Part shown: positions 22,381 through 32,988 of the stretch, one piece after another | Layout of the letters: the number at the start of each line of letters is the position of its first letter | Position numbering within the stretch: the stretch's first letter is position 1 | Source: Bryopsis sp. KO-2023 | Lineage: Eukaryota > Chlorophyta > Ulvophyceae > Bryopsidales > Bryopsidaceae | DNA: 64,000 nt | Assembly (NCBI GenBank): GCA_030272585.1 | Contig: BSYQ01000008.1 | Span: forward strand, 5,146,001 to 5,210,000 | Reading direction: 5' to 3' | The notes under the pieces: model-generated | Databases searched by the model: none | Seen by the model: only the letters and a program-made list of their open reading frames with translations | What the model was told of the DNA's origin: nothing | Translations under genes and position numbers: made by a program

Positions 22381-23913
22381 TTATGGTATTTAGATGACGG
22401 CACCATTGGGGGTCCAGTTGACCAAGTGTCCAGTTTTTTTCAGTTTCTTTGTGATGTAGGCCCCCATCATGGGATTCACATTAATCGTCACAAATGTGAA
22501 CTCTTTTGGCCTTCAGCTCCTTCCGCGGATTCGCTTCCTAGGGAATTGTCACGTTCGTTTGGTACTTGTTGGGGGGCGGATGTGTTGGGGGCCCCGTTTG
22601 GGTCTGATGAGTGGGTTACACCGTTTTTGGATCGTCGATATGAGCAAGTTAAGTCGTTGGTTGAGTGTATTTCTGAGGTTGCTGATTCTCAGCTACAATT
22701 TCTTTTTTTGCGCTCCTGTTTAGGGGCATGTCGAGTGGTGCATCTTTTTCGCACTACTCCTCCTTGTTTGTATAGCAGTGTCCAACACTTCTTGGACCGC
22801 TTTGATGGTTTGTTACGGGATTCTATGGAACAGTTTTTTTGTTTATCTTTATCTTCGATGGCTTGGTTGCAAACCAGCCTGCCGGTTCGTAGTGGGGGAC
22901 TTGGGATTTCGGCTGGAAGTTGGTTTCATGCAGTAGCCTATTTTTCTTCTCTACATTTTGTTCGTCATGATTTGTCGATTCTTTCGGGGGTTTCTTTTTC
23001 TTCAAACCATCCTTCGTGGAGCTTTGCCGCTGTGCAACTTGATGATATTTTGTCGCCAGCAGCACTCAGTTCCCCCGAGGAGTGGTTCGCGAAGGAGCAG
23101 GTTACCCAGAAAGCGTTGACGTTGCTGGTTGGGGAGCGGCGGTTTGATGCTCTTTTGCGTCAAGGGTTCCGGCGGGATGAGGCGCGTTTGCGAAGTCTCT
23201 CTCTTCCTTATTCTGGGGCTTACCTTTCTGCTTTGCCTAATCAGGCGTTGGGGACGGAGCTTTCTTCGGCGGCGTTCAATATTTTATTACGATGGCGGTT
23301 GGGTCTCCCCATGTATGAGGATGGCGCTGTTTGTCCCATGTGTCATTCGTCCATGGATGTTTTTGGTGATCATGCTATCATGTGCCAAGTGGGGGGCAGT
23401 GTTTTGGCTCGTCATAATAGTATCCGGAACTTTTTGTTCCATTTTTCTCGGTCGGCGGGTGTGCGTCCTCGCATGGAGTTGCACGTAGATTCTTCTTTTG
23501 AGCGTCCGGCCGACGTTATTTTTCCGTCTTGGCGGCATGGTAAGGCGTGTGTTATTGATGTCACTGTTTCGCATCCTTTACAGCAAGCCACTTTGGCTCG
23601 GGCTACTCGCGAAGCGGGGGCGGGCATTTTACGTTGTGTGGATCGCAAGGCTCAAGTGGCTGAGAAATGTCATCGTTTGGGGTTTGATTTTATCTGTTTT
23701 GCGGCCGAGTCTTTTGGCGGGTTTTCTTCGGACAGTGGTCATTTGATTCGTTCTTTATCCCGGGCAGTTGCGACTTGTCAAGATCTCCCGGTTTCAGTTG
23801 TTGTTGAAAGAGCGTGGCAGCAGCTCTCTCTTTCTTTACATCGGCCTCAGGGTAACGCTTTTTTGGAGCGATCTTCTTTGTCGTTTGATTCTTTTGCTTT
23901 TGATCGAGGGTAG
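22381..23913 (+). pseudogene. LINE reverse transcriptase C-terminus with restriction-like endonuclease
   Basis: This is the C-terminal part of a non-LTR retrotransposon polyprotein, about 510 codons without a stop. It opens at the RT catalytic motif (WYLDDG at 22384), so the palm and fingers are missing. A zinc motif follows (CPMCHSSMDVFGDHAIMC). Then comes a PD-(D/E)xK-type endonuclease core (RPADVIF and CVIDVTVSHPL). This arrangement is that of LINEs with a C-terminal restriction-like endonuclease (R2/CRE-like) rather than an AP endonuclease. The frame is open, but 5' truncation makes it a dead copy. Confidence 0.8.
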
Positions 23914-23971
23914 ACACAGTATTGGGTTTGAGGTTGATGGATTGTGGACATAAATACGGACTTGTGTAATT
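22381..23971 (+). mobile_element. LINE L2, 5'-truncated, in the L1 3' UTR
   Basis: It is flanked by 10-bp direct repeats AGCTTCTATT (22371-22380 and 23972-23981). The element begins within the reverse transcriptase motif and runs through the endonuclease to a short 3' UTR. It stands tail-to-tail with the L1 dUTPase. Confidence 0.85.
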
Positions 23972-24053
23972 AGCTTCTATTGCGGAAAAATGTACACCAA
24001 TGTGAACAGACGAATGTTTGGAACCAAAAAACAAAAACACAGAGCACCAGGCA

Positions 24054-24473
24054 CTAACTGCCAGTAGACCCAAAACTACCCGAACCACGATCCGTAAGGG
24101 ACAAAGAATCTGCAATAATTACTTGAGGAGTAACAATTTTTTCCAAAAGTAATTGAACCACCCTATCACCCGTTTTAATGTAAAAATCTTCAGAGGAGAA
24201 GTTAAAAAGAACCGCAATCAAAGAACCCCTATAGTCACTGTCAATAACCCCAGCACCCAGAAATAACTTGAACCTGGCACAGAGACCCGAACGAATTTCC
24301 AACCGACCATAATAACCTTGAGGGATTTCAACCGCCACACCCATATCAACCAGACCGTTATTCCAAGCTGGAATAACATAATCCTGGGGCGAATAAAGGT
24401 CATAGCCCGCCGAACCCAAGGAAGCCCGAGTCGGAACTCTAGCAGCATCATGTTTAAGAAGAACCCGCAGCAT
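24054..24473 (-). CDS. dUTPase (dUTP pyrophosphatase), 3' ORF of LINE L1
   Basis: Hydrolyses dUTP to dUMP and pyrophosphate, keeping uracil out of DNA; it acts as a homotrimer. The 139 residues contain all five trimeric dUTPase motifs in order: GSAGYDLYS, GRLEIRSGL, GVIDSDYRG (with the catalytic Asp), GDRVVQLLLEKI and the glycine-rich RGSGSFGSTG. The ATG at 24473 overlaps the last codons of the LINE ORF (stop at 24454) in another frame, so the two are probably translationally coupled. It lies inside the L1 TSDs and so belongs to the element. The frame is intact although the L1 RT carries frameshifts. Confidence 0.93.
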   Translation of the reverse strand: MLRVLLKHDAARVPTRASLGSAGYDLYSPQDYVIPAWNNGLVDMGVAVEIPQGYYGRLEIRSGLCARFKLFLGAGVIDSDYRGSLIAVLFNFSSEDFYIKTGDRVVQLLLEKIVTPQVIIADSLSLTDRGSGSFGSTGS

Positions 24474-24881
24474 TGTCCTCCCGAATACACAAGACAGCCC
24501 TCCGTAAGAGGAAAAAATCCTTCAACATACGTGCAACCTTAATCTGATCAACCCTATTGAAGAGAAAGAAAAGATTGCGACAACGGAAAAACTCCGACCA
24601 GCGAATACGCAAAAAATTATATGCCGGACACACATAAGGAAAATGGAACTCATCCTCCACTACCCCAAAACCACATACCCTGCAGAATCGTAATTCCCGC
24701 ACCACAAGAGGATGTTGTAACCGACCCGAATCTACCTGAAGACCATGAACCCCCGCCCGAAAGGCACAATAAATTTTTCGTAGAGAACTTGTCGAAAGGA
24801 CAGAAAGGCAATCCAAGAATCGAATATTCCGTTTGATTTGACTAAAAAAATATCGAACATGGGACTTCTCCGACGAAAAAG
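24454..24881 (-). pseudogene. LINE L1 ORF, C-terminal part with Cys/His finger
   Basis: It continues, in the same frame, the RT fragment that ends at 59724 once element O and one AAAAG copy are removed. It carries the typical LINE tail motif, CRVCGFGVVEDEFHFPYVC, followed by a Pro-Ala-Tyr stretch. It ends at 24454 inside the dUTPase start. Confidence 0.8.
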
Positions 24882-24907
24882 TGTGACGGGTCGTTCTGGG
24901 TGCGAGG
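24882..24907 (-). repeat. O 3' LTR, first part
   Basis: These 26 bp equal 59537-59562. Element I1 follows directly. The last five bases (CGAGG) are the I1 target-site duplication. Confidence 0.9.
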
Positions 24908-25226
24908 TGTAAGACACGGGAGTGGTATAAGACAATGGAACTTTACAAAGAACACCGAGTCCACCACCACACTACTCTTGTAGTGCGGACCGGTCAAAGA
25001 CAGTTACGGTTGCGGCGGAGGTTCGAATCCTCCCCGGAACCACTTCTCACTCATTCACACATTGTCACACAATTGTCCCTTAGTCCGGTCAGTCACCCAA
25101 CTAACCGTCAGCAACCAACACTCAGCCGAGTGGTTCGGACAGAAAAAGTAAGACTCGCGATCCGGAGATCACGAGTTCGATTCCCACTAAGCCCACACTT
25201 CCACTTCCACTAAGAAAACTGTCACA
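24908..25226 (-). repeat. I1 3' LTR with tRNA-like segments
   Basis: 319 bp, equal to 40948-41266. On the plus strand it contains GGAGGTTCGAATCCTCC near 25018 and, near 25123-25195, GCCGAGTGGTTCGG followed by GAGTTCGATTCCC. These resemble the A and B boxes of tRNA genes and are antisense to the element. Confidence 0.9.
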
Positions 25227-25538
25227 AGACTCCCCCTGACCTTGGGAAGCTGGACCCCCAGTCCTAAGGTCACCATAAGCACATAGTAAAACCCAGCAAA
25301 GAAATAGAACACCCCTCAAAGCAAAAGAAAATCCCCAAAGACTCTCCAAAAAGCAAAAAGGAACACCCCATCTGAAAGACCATCCCAAAGACAGTAGAAA
25401 AGAAAATAGCTGACCTGGTCTCAGCACTAACACCATCTCCCCTGAACCCCCATCAGTCATAGACTAAAATTCTTTTCTCATTCCCTTGTCTCTTCAGGGA
25501 TATCTCTCATTTGTACTCACTGTAGACTTCAATCTCAA

Positions 25539-28500
25539 TCAACTCCATTTCCAAATCCTCTTTTCCTGGATTGATGCCTCCAGATTGTTTTGCTGGAAGT
25601 ATGCTGCTGCAATTTCTGGGCAGTTTTCCAGATTCCTGATAGGCTCCCAACTGTCATGGCCTCTATCATACCCCTGCCATCTGATGAGGAACTCTCTTGA
25701 GGTCCTCCCCCTGCCTCTGCCTCTTCTGATCTCTCTGTGATCCAATATCCTCTCCACATGGAACTCTGTGTTTCCATCAATGATCTCAGGAGGAACTGGG
25801 TTGGGTTCCCTTTCCCCATATTGTTCATCCTGGATGTATCTCCTCAGCTTTGAGATATGGAACACTGGATGTAGACTCCACTGTTGAGGGACTTCCAATT
25901 CATAGGCCACTTGGCCCACTCTCTTCAGAATCTTGAATGGACCCACATACTTTGGACCCAACTTCTTGCATCTATCCCCAGCCAGCTTCAAGTCTTTTGT
26001 ACTCAGAAGGACCACATCATTCACCTTGAACTCATCTTCTCTCCTATGCTTGTCTGCATTCTGCTTTTGTCTATTCTGAGCTCTGGCAATGCATGTCTTG
26101 GCCACCTCCACATCCATTTTCAGATCATTCAAAATTTCATCCACACCTCTGATGGGTGTCTCAATCTTCTTCCTCCCCAACAAGGCTGCAGGCACCAAAG
26201 GTTCTTCTCCAGAATTCAAATAGAATGGGCTATACCCAGTGCTGGATTGTTTCCCTTGGTTGTACACAAATTCAGCTGCACTCAATTTCAAATCCCAGTC
26301 TGTTTGTGAATGGCTGACATAAGCTCTGAGGCTCTCTTCCAGGATTCTGTTGAGCCTTTCTGTCTGGCCATCTGATTGTGGATGCCTGGCAGATGACATC
26401 TTCAATGTGGTTCCTACCAGCTTCATCAATTCCTTCCACAACTCAGAGGTGAATCTGGCATCCCTGTCAGATACCAAATCCTCAGGCATTCCATGATGCC
26501 TCCAAACCTCATCAAACAGCATCCTGGCCATTCCCACAGCTCCAATGGTTCCCTTGGTTGCACAGAAGTGGGACATCTTGGACATCCTGTCCACAAACAC
26601 CACAATAGCATCCATCCCCCTCTCTGTCCTTGGTAGTCCTGTGATGAGATCCAGACTCACTGAACTCCATCTCCTGTTGGGGATTTGCAAAGGCTGAAGA
26701 TCTCCAGCCATCTTTTGGGTAGATGATTTAGTTTTCTGGCATACAGGACAGCTCCTGCAATACTGGGCCACATCTTGAGACATCTTCTTCCACCAAAAGT
26801 GTTGTTGCAGTGTAGACAAGGTCCTCTCCTTGCCCTTATGTCCTCCAATCAAACTGTCATGCCCTTCCTTCATCACCATTGCTTTCAGACTCTGTGGCAC
26901 TACAATCTTCCCTTCCACAGTCTGTAGAACTCCATCAGTAGACATCTTGAACACCCTTTGGGTCTGGATGTCAGAATCCAATCTCTTCAGGATTTCCTTG
27001 CAATGTTCATCATTCATCTGAGCATCAGCAACCTCCTTTGGACTCCCTTGAGCCATAGGTTCCATGGATGACTTCTCCAGTGCATTGATTTGTTCATCAG
27101 ATCTTGACAATCCTTTTCCAGTACCCCATTTGGTACCTCCTCTTGCATCACTTGGCATCACATCTGTTTTCAGTCTCTCAGGCAGCTTTCCAGTTTGGCA
27201 TCCAGTAACCTTCACCAATCTGGAACCCAATGGCTCTCCTGGTTGTTCATCAAACACAAGATCCTGTGGATGATTCTCCCCCCAGGCCCCCAAGCCTTGG
27301 TACCTCTGAACCTTGCCATCATGCTGTACAAGAGTTTTTGTTGTGCCAGTTGGTGTAGATGCCTTCAAATCTCCCCCTCCACTTCCAGAATCCCTTGGAT
27401 CCACTGGATGTGGACATCTTGAGAGTGCATCAGCCACCACATTATCCTTCCCTGGGATGTGAACAGTTTGGAATCGAAATGGAGCCAAAAACTCCACCCA
27501 TCTAGCTTGTCTCCTGCTCAGATGTTGTTGAGAATCCAGCCAAACCAATGACTGGTTGTCTGTTCTGAGAACAAACTCTCTGCCTTCCAAATATGCTCTC
27601 CACTTTTTTAAGCAGTGGACAATCCCCAACAGCTCAATCTCATGTATAGGATACCTTGATTCTGCATCTGTCAGCTTGTGGGATTCAAATGCTACAGGAT
27701 GCAATCCATCTGGCCCTTCCTGCATTAGAACTCCCCCCACTCCTGATTGACTGCCATCAGTAGCCACAATCCAAGGCCAATCCTCCCTTGGATGTATCAG
27801 GACAGGTGCTGAGCAAAGTGCATCCTTGAGATCCTCAAATGCTTGTTTTTCTTCTTCACCCCAGATGAATTGTTGATTCCCCTTGGTCAGGTTGGTCAAT
27901 GCTGCAGCTTTACCACTGAAATTGGCCACAAATCTTCTGTAGAAACAACATAATCCCAGGAAGCTCCTGACATCATGCACATTTGATGGTATAGGCCACT
28001 GCTTGATGGCATCCAGCTTGTCAGCCATAGGCTGAACTCCTTGGTGAGTGACCCATGTTCCCAGAAAATCCACTTCCTTCTTGCCCACTGCAGATTTAAC
28101 CAGCTTTGCATATAGCTTATGCTTCCTGAGGGCCTCCAGTACTAGCTTCATGTGTTGGGCATGCTCTTCAGGTGTAGAGGAATAAATCAGGATGTCATCC
28201 AAAAACACTTGGACAAATTTATCAATGAATGGAGCTAAGATCTCATTCATCATGGACATAAAATGTCCAGGAGATCCACTCAGTCCCATTGGCATGACTA
28301 AAAATTCATATTGTCCATATTTGGTCCTGAATGCTGTTTTTCCTTCTTCCCCTGGAGCCATCCTCAACTGCCAGAATCCTGCCCTGAGATCCACTTTACT
28401 GAAATATTTTGCATGCCCCAGCCTGTCCAACATCTCATCCATCCTGGGGATGGGAAATTGGGTGATCTTGGTAGCCCTGTTTAATGCTCTGTAGTCCACA

Positions 28501-29978
28501 CAGAATCTCAATGCCCCTCCAGGTTTGGGGACAAAGAGTACAGGTGCTCCAAAATTGCTGTGGCTTGGTCTTATCATCCCTTTCTCCAGTAAGTAGTCCA
28601 ACTGCTCCTTTAAGGCATCCAATTCTTTTGGGCTCTGCTTATATAATGGGCCAAAAATTGGTTTTGCATCATCCTTCAGAGGAATCTTCATGTCCCATGG
28701 TCTGTGAGGTGGTAGATGACTGGGTAGATCCATTGGGAAGACATCCTTATAATCATTCAGGACATCCTTTAGCTCCTTGAGTTCATCATCCAGTCCATCA
28801 ACCATGCTTTTGAAATTTGCATCTGTACCATCCTCTGTACCCTTGACTTCCATTGATTCACCAGGATTCCTGATCTGCTTGGCTGCATTGATTTCTCCTG
28901 ATGCTTGAGGATCCTGTGTTTTCCTGACCAGCACCAGGTATGCTTCTCCATCTCTGTTCTTCAGGCATCTCTTAGCTTCACTGGCTGAGAGTAGATTGAT
29001 CTCCTGTGGATCTTGGACTGCTGCCACCTTTGGATGAAATCCTTGAAGCTTGATTGGGACTTTGTTAGGTCTGCAGATGGTAATCACATGACTCCTCCAG
29101 TTGATGTGAGGATTGTGATCCACAAGCCAGGCCTTTCCCAGGATGACTTTATGCTTCAGGTTTGGCACCATCCAGAAGATCCTTTTTATCACCCAGGGAC
29201 CCATCCTGATTCTCACCAATGCCTGTTGTTTGAGCAGTATTCTGGAACCATCTGCCAGTTCCACTGACAGATGTGCATCCTTAATGATTTTCAATGCATT
29301 TTCTTGGGCTGTTTGGACATCCATGAAGTCCCCTGTGGCTCCACTATCAATGAGGCATTTGACTGTCTGTTTGTGCAATTTTCCTGGCACATATAGCAGG
29401 GTAGATCCCAGGTCTCCTTGACCTACTGATCCCAATTTCCCTGTCATCATGTTTTCCACTTTTTCCTGGCTTGGTGTTGGACAATGTATCTCAGCTGGTG
29501 GTGAGAATCTGACTTTCTTGTGAATCCCATGACCCCCTTGTGAATCCCCTGTTGCCTGTGTGGATTTCCATACTCCTGAGGCTGTGAGGACCTCTCTGGG
29601 CTTAGATGTGGATTCCTTGAGTCTCTGTATCTGTGTCTGCACCTCCACTGATCCTTTAGAAGGGGAGGACTGTATTCTGTCCTTTGTTATCCCTTCCTTC
29701 TCAGGGGTTTTCTGTTGTGATTGTCCCAACACTGTGGGGATGGATCCCTGAGCATTGATGCTGTCCGGATCCCCTTTGCCAGCCCTCGAATCTGAGGTAC
29801 TGGATCTGGCAAGCTTCCCTCCCCCAAACCTTCTCCCATAAGATGAAGAAGTATTACATCTGGATCCTGCATTTGCCTGGGCACCATTCCCAGGAGATCC
29901 TTTAGATGTCTCCACTCCAACCTTATCGACCACTAACACCTTCCCATCACTGACAATCCTCTGATTTTCATTCATTCC
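25539..29978 (-). CDS. I1 pol polyprotein (PR-RT-RH-IN-chromodomain), main part
   Basis: It replicates and integrates the element. In order from the N-terminus: a long Ser/Gln-rich linker; an aspartic protease (CLIDSGATGDF); RT with FCVDYRALN and catalytic VFLDDILIY; RNase H (ATDGSQSGVGG and RTDNQSLVW); integrase with an HHCC finger and catalytic SLDLITGLP, SDRDARF and HPQSDGQTERLNR; and a C-terminal chromodomain (EFLIRWQGYDRGHDSWEP). The frame is fully open. Its 5' portion lies beyond the I2 insertion at 39181 upwards and overlaps the end of gag in another frame, so pol is probably made by frameshifting. Confidence 0.93.
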   Translation of the reverse strand, partial: GMNENQRIVSDGKVLVVDKVGVETSKGSPGNGAQANAGSRCNTSSSYGRRFGGGKLARSSTSDSRAGKGDPDSINAQGSIPTVLGQSQQKTPEKEGITKDRIQSSPSKGSVEVQTQIQRLKESTSKPREVLTASGVWKSTQATGDSQGGHGIHKKVRFSPPAEIHCPTPSQEKVENMMTGKLGSVGQGDLGSTLLYVPGKLHKQTVKCLIDSGATGDFMDVQTAQENALKIIKDAHLSVELADGSRILLKQQALVRIRMGPWVIKRIFWMVPNLKHKVILGKAWLVDHNPHINWRSHVITICRPNKVPIKLQGFHPKVAAVQDPQEINLLSASEAKRCLKNRDGEAYLVLVRKTQDPQASGEINAAKQIRNPGESMEVKGTEDGTDANFKSMVDGLDDELKELKDVLNDYKDVFPMDLPSHLPPHRPWDMKIPLKDDAKPIFGPLYKQSPKELDALKEQLDYLLEKGMIRPSHSNFGAPVLFVPKPGGALRFCVDYRALNRATKITQFPIPRMDEMLDRLGHAKYFSKVDLRAGFWQLRMAPGEEGKTAFRTKYGQYEFLVMPMGLSGSPGHFMSMMNEILAPFIDKFVQVFLDDILIYSSTPEEHAQHMKLVLEALRKHKLYAKLVKSAVGKKEVDFLGTWVTHQGVQPMADKLDAIKQWPIPSNVHDVRSFLGLCCFYRRFVANFSGKAAALTNLTKGNQQFIWGEEEKQAFEDLKDALCSAPVLIHPREDWPWIVATDGSQSGVGGVLMQEGPDGLHPVAFESHKLTDAESRYPIHEIELLGIVHCLKKWRAYLEGREFVLRTDNQSLVWLDSQQHLSRRQARWVEFLAPFRFQTVHIPGKDNVVADALSRCPHPVDPRDSGSGGGDLKASTPTGTTKTLVQHDGKVQRYQGLGAWGENHPQDLVFDEQPGEPLGSRLVKVTGCQTGKLPERLKTDVMPSDARGGTKWGTGKGLSRSDEQINALEKSSMEPMAQGSPKEVADAQMNDEHCKEILKRLDSDIQTQRVFKMSTDGVLQTVEGKIVVPQSLKAMVMKEGHDSLIGGHKGKERTLSTLQQHFWWKKMSQDVAQYCRSCPVCQKTKSSTQKMAGDLQPLQIPNRRWSSVSLDLITGLPRTERGMDAIVVFVDRMSKMSHFCATKGTIGAVGMARMLFDEVWRHHGMPEDLVSDRDARFTSELWKELMKLVGTTLKMSSARHPQSDGQTERLNRILEESLRAYVSHSQTDWDLKLSAAEFVYNQGKQSSTGYSPFYLNSGEEPLVPAALLGRKKIETPIRGVDEILNDLKMDVEVAKTCIARAQNRQKQNADKHRREDEFKVNDVVLLSTKDLKLAGDRCKKLGPKYVGPFKILKRVGQVAYELEVPQQWSLHPVFHISKLRRYIQDEQYGEREPNPVPPEIIDGNTEFHVERILDHREIRRGRGRGRTSREFLIRWQGYDRGHDSWEPIRNLENCPEIAAAYFQQNNLEASIQEKRIWKWS

Positions 29979-29983
29979 ATCCT

Positions 29984-30393
29984 TGATACGAATGTGGACT
30001 CTGGAACGAGTACACATTCACCTAAGTCGATCCAGTCGGACTGGATCAGCCTGGTCCGGTAATCAGTGCCTGGTTCGGTACCAGAGCCGGTCCAGCAGTA
30101 CAGTCCGACTGACCCAAGTGAGAGGTGGACACGGTGGCAGTTACCGTGTCCACACAATCCAACCAACGGTCCTGAGAAGGATTTGGTCTGGATCTGTCGG
30201 TCCAGTGGACGCTGGGTCCGACAGCTCTCAACCGTTCCTTTTGCCAGGTTGTCGGTCCGGCCCCATATTTATTGGATCCGGACCGAGGTAACAATGTTCT
30301 AGAGTAAGCTTGTAAGCAAAGACTCTTATCCGTGTTTCCGTGGTTCTAGACGTAACGTCTACCACTACTCGATACTTTCCCGTGTTTTTATCA
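29984..30393 (+). repeat. I2 5' LTR
   Basis: 410 bp from TGATACGAATG to GTGTTTTTATCA, equal to 38771-39180 apart from one visible change. Confidence 0.95.
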
Positions 30394-30395
30394 AC

Positions 30396-30407
30396 TGGTT
30401 TCGGAGC
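30396..30407 (+). promoter_or_regulatory. I2 primer-binding site
   Basis: TGGTTTCGGAGC, two bases after the 5' LTR. It is the same 12-mer as in I1, E and O. Confidence 0.85.
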
Positions 30408-30448
30408 GAGTTCCCGGACTCGCGAACCGCATCACCAAGGAGATCTAT

Positions 30449-30874
30449 ATGTACCCTTCGACACCTTCGAACCTGACCGACGCATCCACTGGCTCGGAGT
30501 TCCAAGTGCCAGTGTCCGCAGCACCTACCGTTCCCGCTCCAGCTACCGTCGCGCATTGGAACGCGTTTCAGGTGGACTACCCAACAAGTTATCGTGGCAC
30601 ACCTCTGACTTTTGTTTCCGGACCCAGCTTGGCCGACATACCTGTACCGCGTGGACCGCGAGACGAAGATTTGGAGAGCGTGGGATCCTGTGACTCCGTG
30701 TTCACGGAGGAACAGAGGAACGACCCCGATTTCCAGGCCTTGTATCTGGAGGTACTCGAGGGTCAACGAGCCAGAGCTGCAGCCAGAGAGACCGCTAGGC
30801 GCCAGGCATGGACCTTATCCCGTACGAGGAAGCCCCAGCCTATCCCGACCATGTGGACGAGGGAGACGAGATGA
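30449..30874 (+). CDS. I2 leader ORF ahead of gag
   Basis: 141 residues, rich in Pro, Ser, Thr and later Arg and Glu ([20 protein letters not shown]). It overlaps the start of gag by 67 bp, and gag is in the -1 frame relative to it. It may be the true N-terminus of Gag, joined by frameshifting, or a separate small protein. No domain is recognised. Confidence 0.6.
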   Translation: MYPSTPSNLTDASTGSEFQVPVSAAPTVPAPATVAHWNAFQVDYPTSYRGTPLTFVSGPSLADIPVPRGPRDEDLESVGSCDSVFTEEQRNDPDFQALYLEVLEGQRARAAARETARRQAWTLSRTRKPQPIPTMWTRETR

Positions 30875-32988
30875 GTTTGGGGACCGAAGACGACCCTCCA
30901 CCACCGGCCCAAGGACCAATGTTCGTGCAGCAGAACTACCAGCACGTACAGCAGGTTCACGTCGAGAACAACCAAGCCGACGTACGCATGAACCAGCTGG
31001 AGGTGGACGCGGGTCAATGGGCGGACCGGACCGTGGCCAACCTACAGGCGGCCCTCGAAGAGGTCCGGGGCCAGCTGCAACAGCAACAGGAGCACGCAGC
31101 CGCTTTGCTGGACCAGCAAGCCGAAGATCTCGACTACCGTCTCGAGGCCCAGAGGAGAGAAGCCGAAGAACGGCAGGCGGCCCTTGTAGATCAACAGGTC
31201 GCGGGTCTCGCCGAGAGATTGGAGGCACAACGCCAAGAGTATGGACAGCTCACCGCGGAGCTGGAGCGCCGTCTCCAACTGAGCCAGGACCGTTTGGCCG
31301 CCAAGGCAGAGGACGATGTCAAGAACCTTGGGGCCAGGACCGAGTATCTCACACATCAGCTCAACGACAACAAGGTCGCTGTAGCTACGCTCGACGTGGT
31401 TACCAAGGAGTTGGAGAAGGACAAGGACCGACTTTGGCGCGAGACAGAAGCCAAACCCAACGTGGAAGAGCTCGTCAAGTTATGGTCCAAGCAGGTGCCC
31501 ACCGGACCGCAACACGTTCCCGTGTACGTAGGAACGCAGACGGTCCAGGCACCAACGGCTCCACCTTTGGTACCCGTGGTCACGACAGGGCTGACCGGTG
31601 TACCGGCCGTGCCACCAACAGTAGCCACTTCGTCAGGGCAATCTCCAGCACCGCTGGTATCACCTATGGACGTCAACGCCGCACCTTTACCTGTGCTCCT
31701 ACCTCCCAGAGGAACCGCCGACCCAGGACCCAGGTTGAACCGCAGACCAGGTCCCGTTATTCGAGACCAAACCACCGACCAAGGCAGACCATGGCCCGCA
31801 GCACAAGTGCCACCAGGAGCCATGCAGCAGACGAGTGGTCGGGGAGGGTTCAACTCCGGATCGGACCCATTCGCTGGGATGGGATCATACGCATCAGTGG
31901 GCCAACAAGACCCAACTGGACAGATGAACCGGCGACAAGGAACGCACCCGGCAGGCGGCGGTGGAGGCGGTGGAGGCGATGACGATGATGATGGACCAGA
32001 CGGATCGAGGCGACCAGGAGGGCCAGGAGGACCCAATGGACCAGGAGGACCAGGAGGGCCAGGAGGACCGGGTGGACCAGGTGGACCAGGACCAGGTGGA
32101 CCAGGCGGACCAGGAGGTCCGGGAGGACCACCAGGACCAGGCGCACCAAACCCACCGGATGGACGCAACCCTCTGCGCCACTTGAAGTTGCAGATGCCCA
32201 AGCCCTACACCGGTGACCACGATGTGTCCGTCACCGAGTGGGTTATGCAGATGGGCAGGTGGTTGCGGGCCCAAGATGTCCCTGAGGTCCAGTGGATCCG
32301 AGTGCTGTCGGCCCACGTTGGAGGAGCGGCCTCGCGTTGGATGAACTTGCAGGAGCTTCGCATGGCTGAGGGGAGACGCCAACCCTTCGCTGATTGGCAA
32401 GAGTGGGCAACGGAGGCACGACGCCAATTTGAGCCTACGACTTCGACGGAACGGGCCCGGACCGAGCTACGTGGCCTCAAGCAGGGAGGGACCGTGCGTG
32501 ACTACGTGCGCCGGTTCCAGCACATTTGTTTTCGCATCCCGGACATGACGGAGGCGGAGATGTTTTCGACGTTCGTCGCTGGGTTACGAGACCCTCTTCG
32601 CACAACTATCGCTGGATTCGTGCGAGGGGATGTGCAGGAAGCGATTGAAATGGCTGAACGACTCGACGGTGTCCGGACCCTACATCCACATTCCGGTGCC
32701 AGAGGCCAAGGAGGCAGACCAAGATGGAACCGACGAAGCCGAGTCAACAGCATTGGCGATGGACCGCGTGAGGACCGACTTGGAGCCATTGGAGACCGAG
32801 GCCGTGGCCGTGGCCGTGGCCGAGGAAGCGGAGGCCGAGGCAGAGGCCGTGGCACTGGAGGCCGACAAGGCGGAAGAGGGAATCCAGGAGGCGGCGGCAG
32901 GGGACAAATGTCGTGTTATCTCTGTGGAGGCAACCATGGAGTGCGATATTGTCCGAAACTGTCCGACGCCAAGAGATCAGTAAATTGA
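30808..32988 (+). CDS. I2 gag (coiled coil, Gly/Pro repeats, capsid, zinc knuckle)
   Basis: 726 residues. An acidic N-terminus is followed by a Gln/Glu-rich coiled coil to about residue 220, then a Pro-rich part. A collagen-like GPGGP repeat tract lies near residues 400-450 (32010-32150). The capsid domain contains [24 protein letters not shown] and [17 protein letters not shown]. An Arg/Gly tail ends in the zinc knuckle [13 protein letters not shown] (C-x2-C-x3-H-x4-C, one residue shorter than the usual C-x2-C-x4-H-x4-C). The last 76 bp overlap pol in the -1 frame. Confidence 0.9.
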   Translation: MDLIPYEEAPAYPDHVDEGDEMSLGTEDDPPPPAQGPMFVQQNYQHVQQVHVENNQADVRMNQLEVDAGQWADRTVANLQAALEEVRGQLQQQQEHAAALLDQQAEDLDYRLEAQRREAEERQAALVDQQVAGLAERLEAQRQEYGQLTAELERRLQLSQDRLAAKAEDDVKNLGARTEYLTHQLNDNKVAVATLDVVTKELEKDKDRLWRETEAKPNVEELVKLWSKQVPTGPQHVPVYVGTQTVQAPTAPPLVPVVTTGLTGVPAVPPTVATSSGQSPAPLVSPMDVNAAPLPVLLPPRGTADPGPRLNRRPGPVIRDQTTDQGRPWPAAQVPPGAMQQTSGRGGFNSGSDPFAGMGSYASVGQQDPTGQMNRRQGTHPAGGGGGGGGDDDDDGPDGSRRPGGPGGPNGPGGPGGPGGPGGPGGPGPGGPGGPGGPGGPPGPGAPNPPDGRNPLRHLKLQMPKPYTGDHDVSVTEWVMQMGRWLRAQDVPEVQWIRVLSAHVGGAASRWMNLQELRMAEGRRQPFADWQEWATEARRQFEPTTSTERARTELRGLKQGGTVRDYVRRFQHICFRIPDMTEAEMFSTFVAGLRDPLRTTIAGFVRGDVQEAIEMAERLDGVRTLHPHSGARGQGGRPRWNRRSRVNSIGDGPREDRLGAIGDRGRGRGRGRGSGGRGRGRGTGGRQGGRGNPGGGGRGQMSCYLCGGNHGVRYCPKLSDAKRSVN

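Noticed and set aside
24935..25213. 92-residue open frame present identically at 24935-25213 and 40975-41253
   Set aside because: It lies inside the two I1 LTRs, antisense to the element, with no protein motif; identity reflects the LTR pair.
31356..32201. Collagen-like Gly-Pro-Pro frame on the minus strand
   Set aside because: It is the complement of the Gly/Pro repeat tract in I2 gag, which itself has capsid and zinc knuckle motifs on the plus strand.
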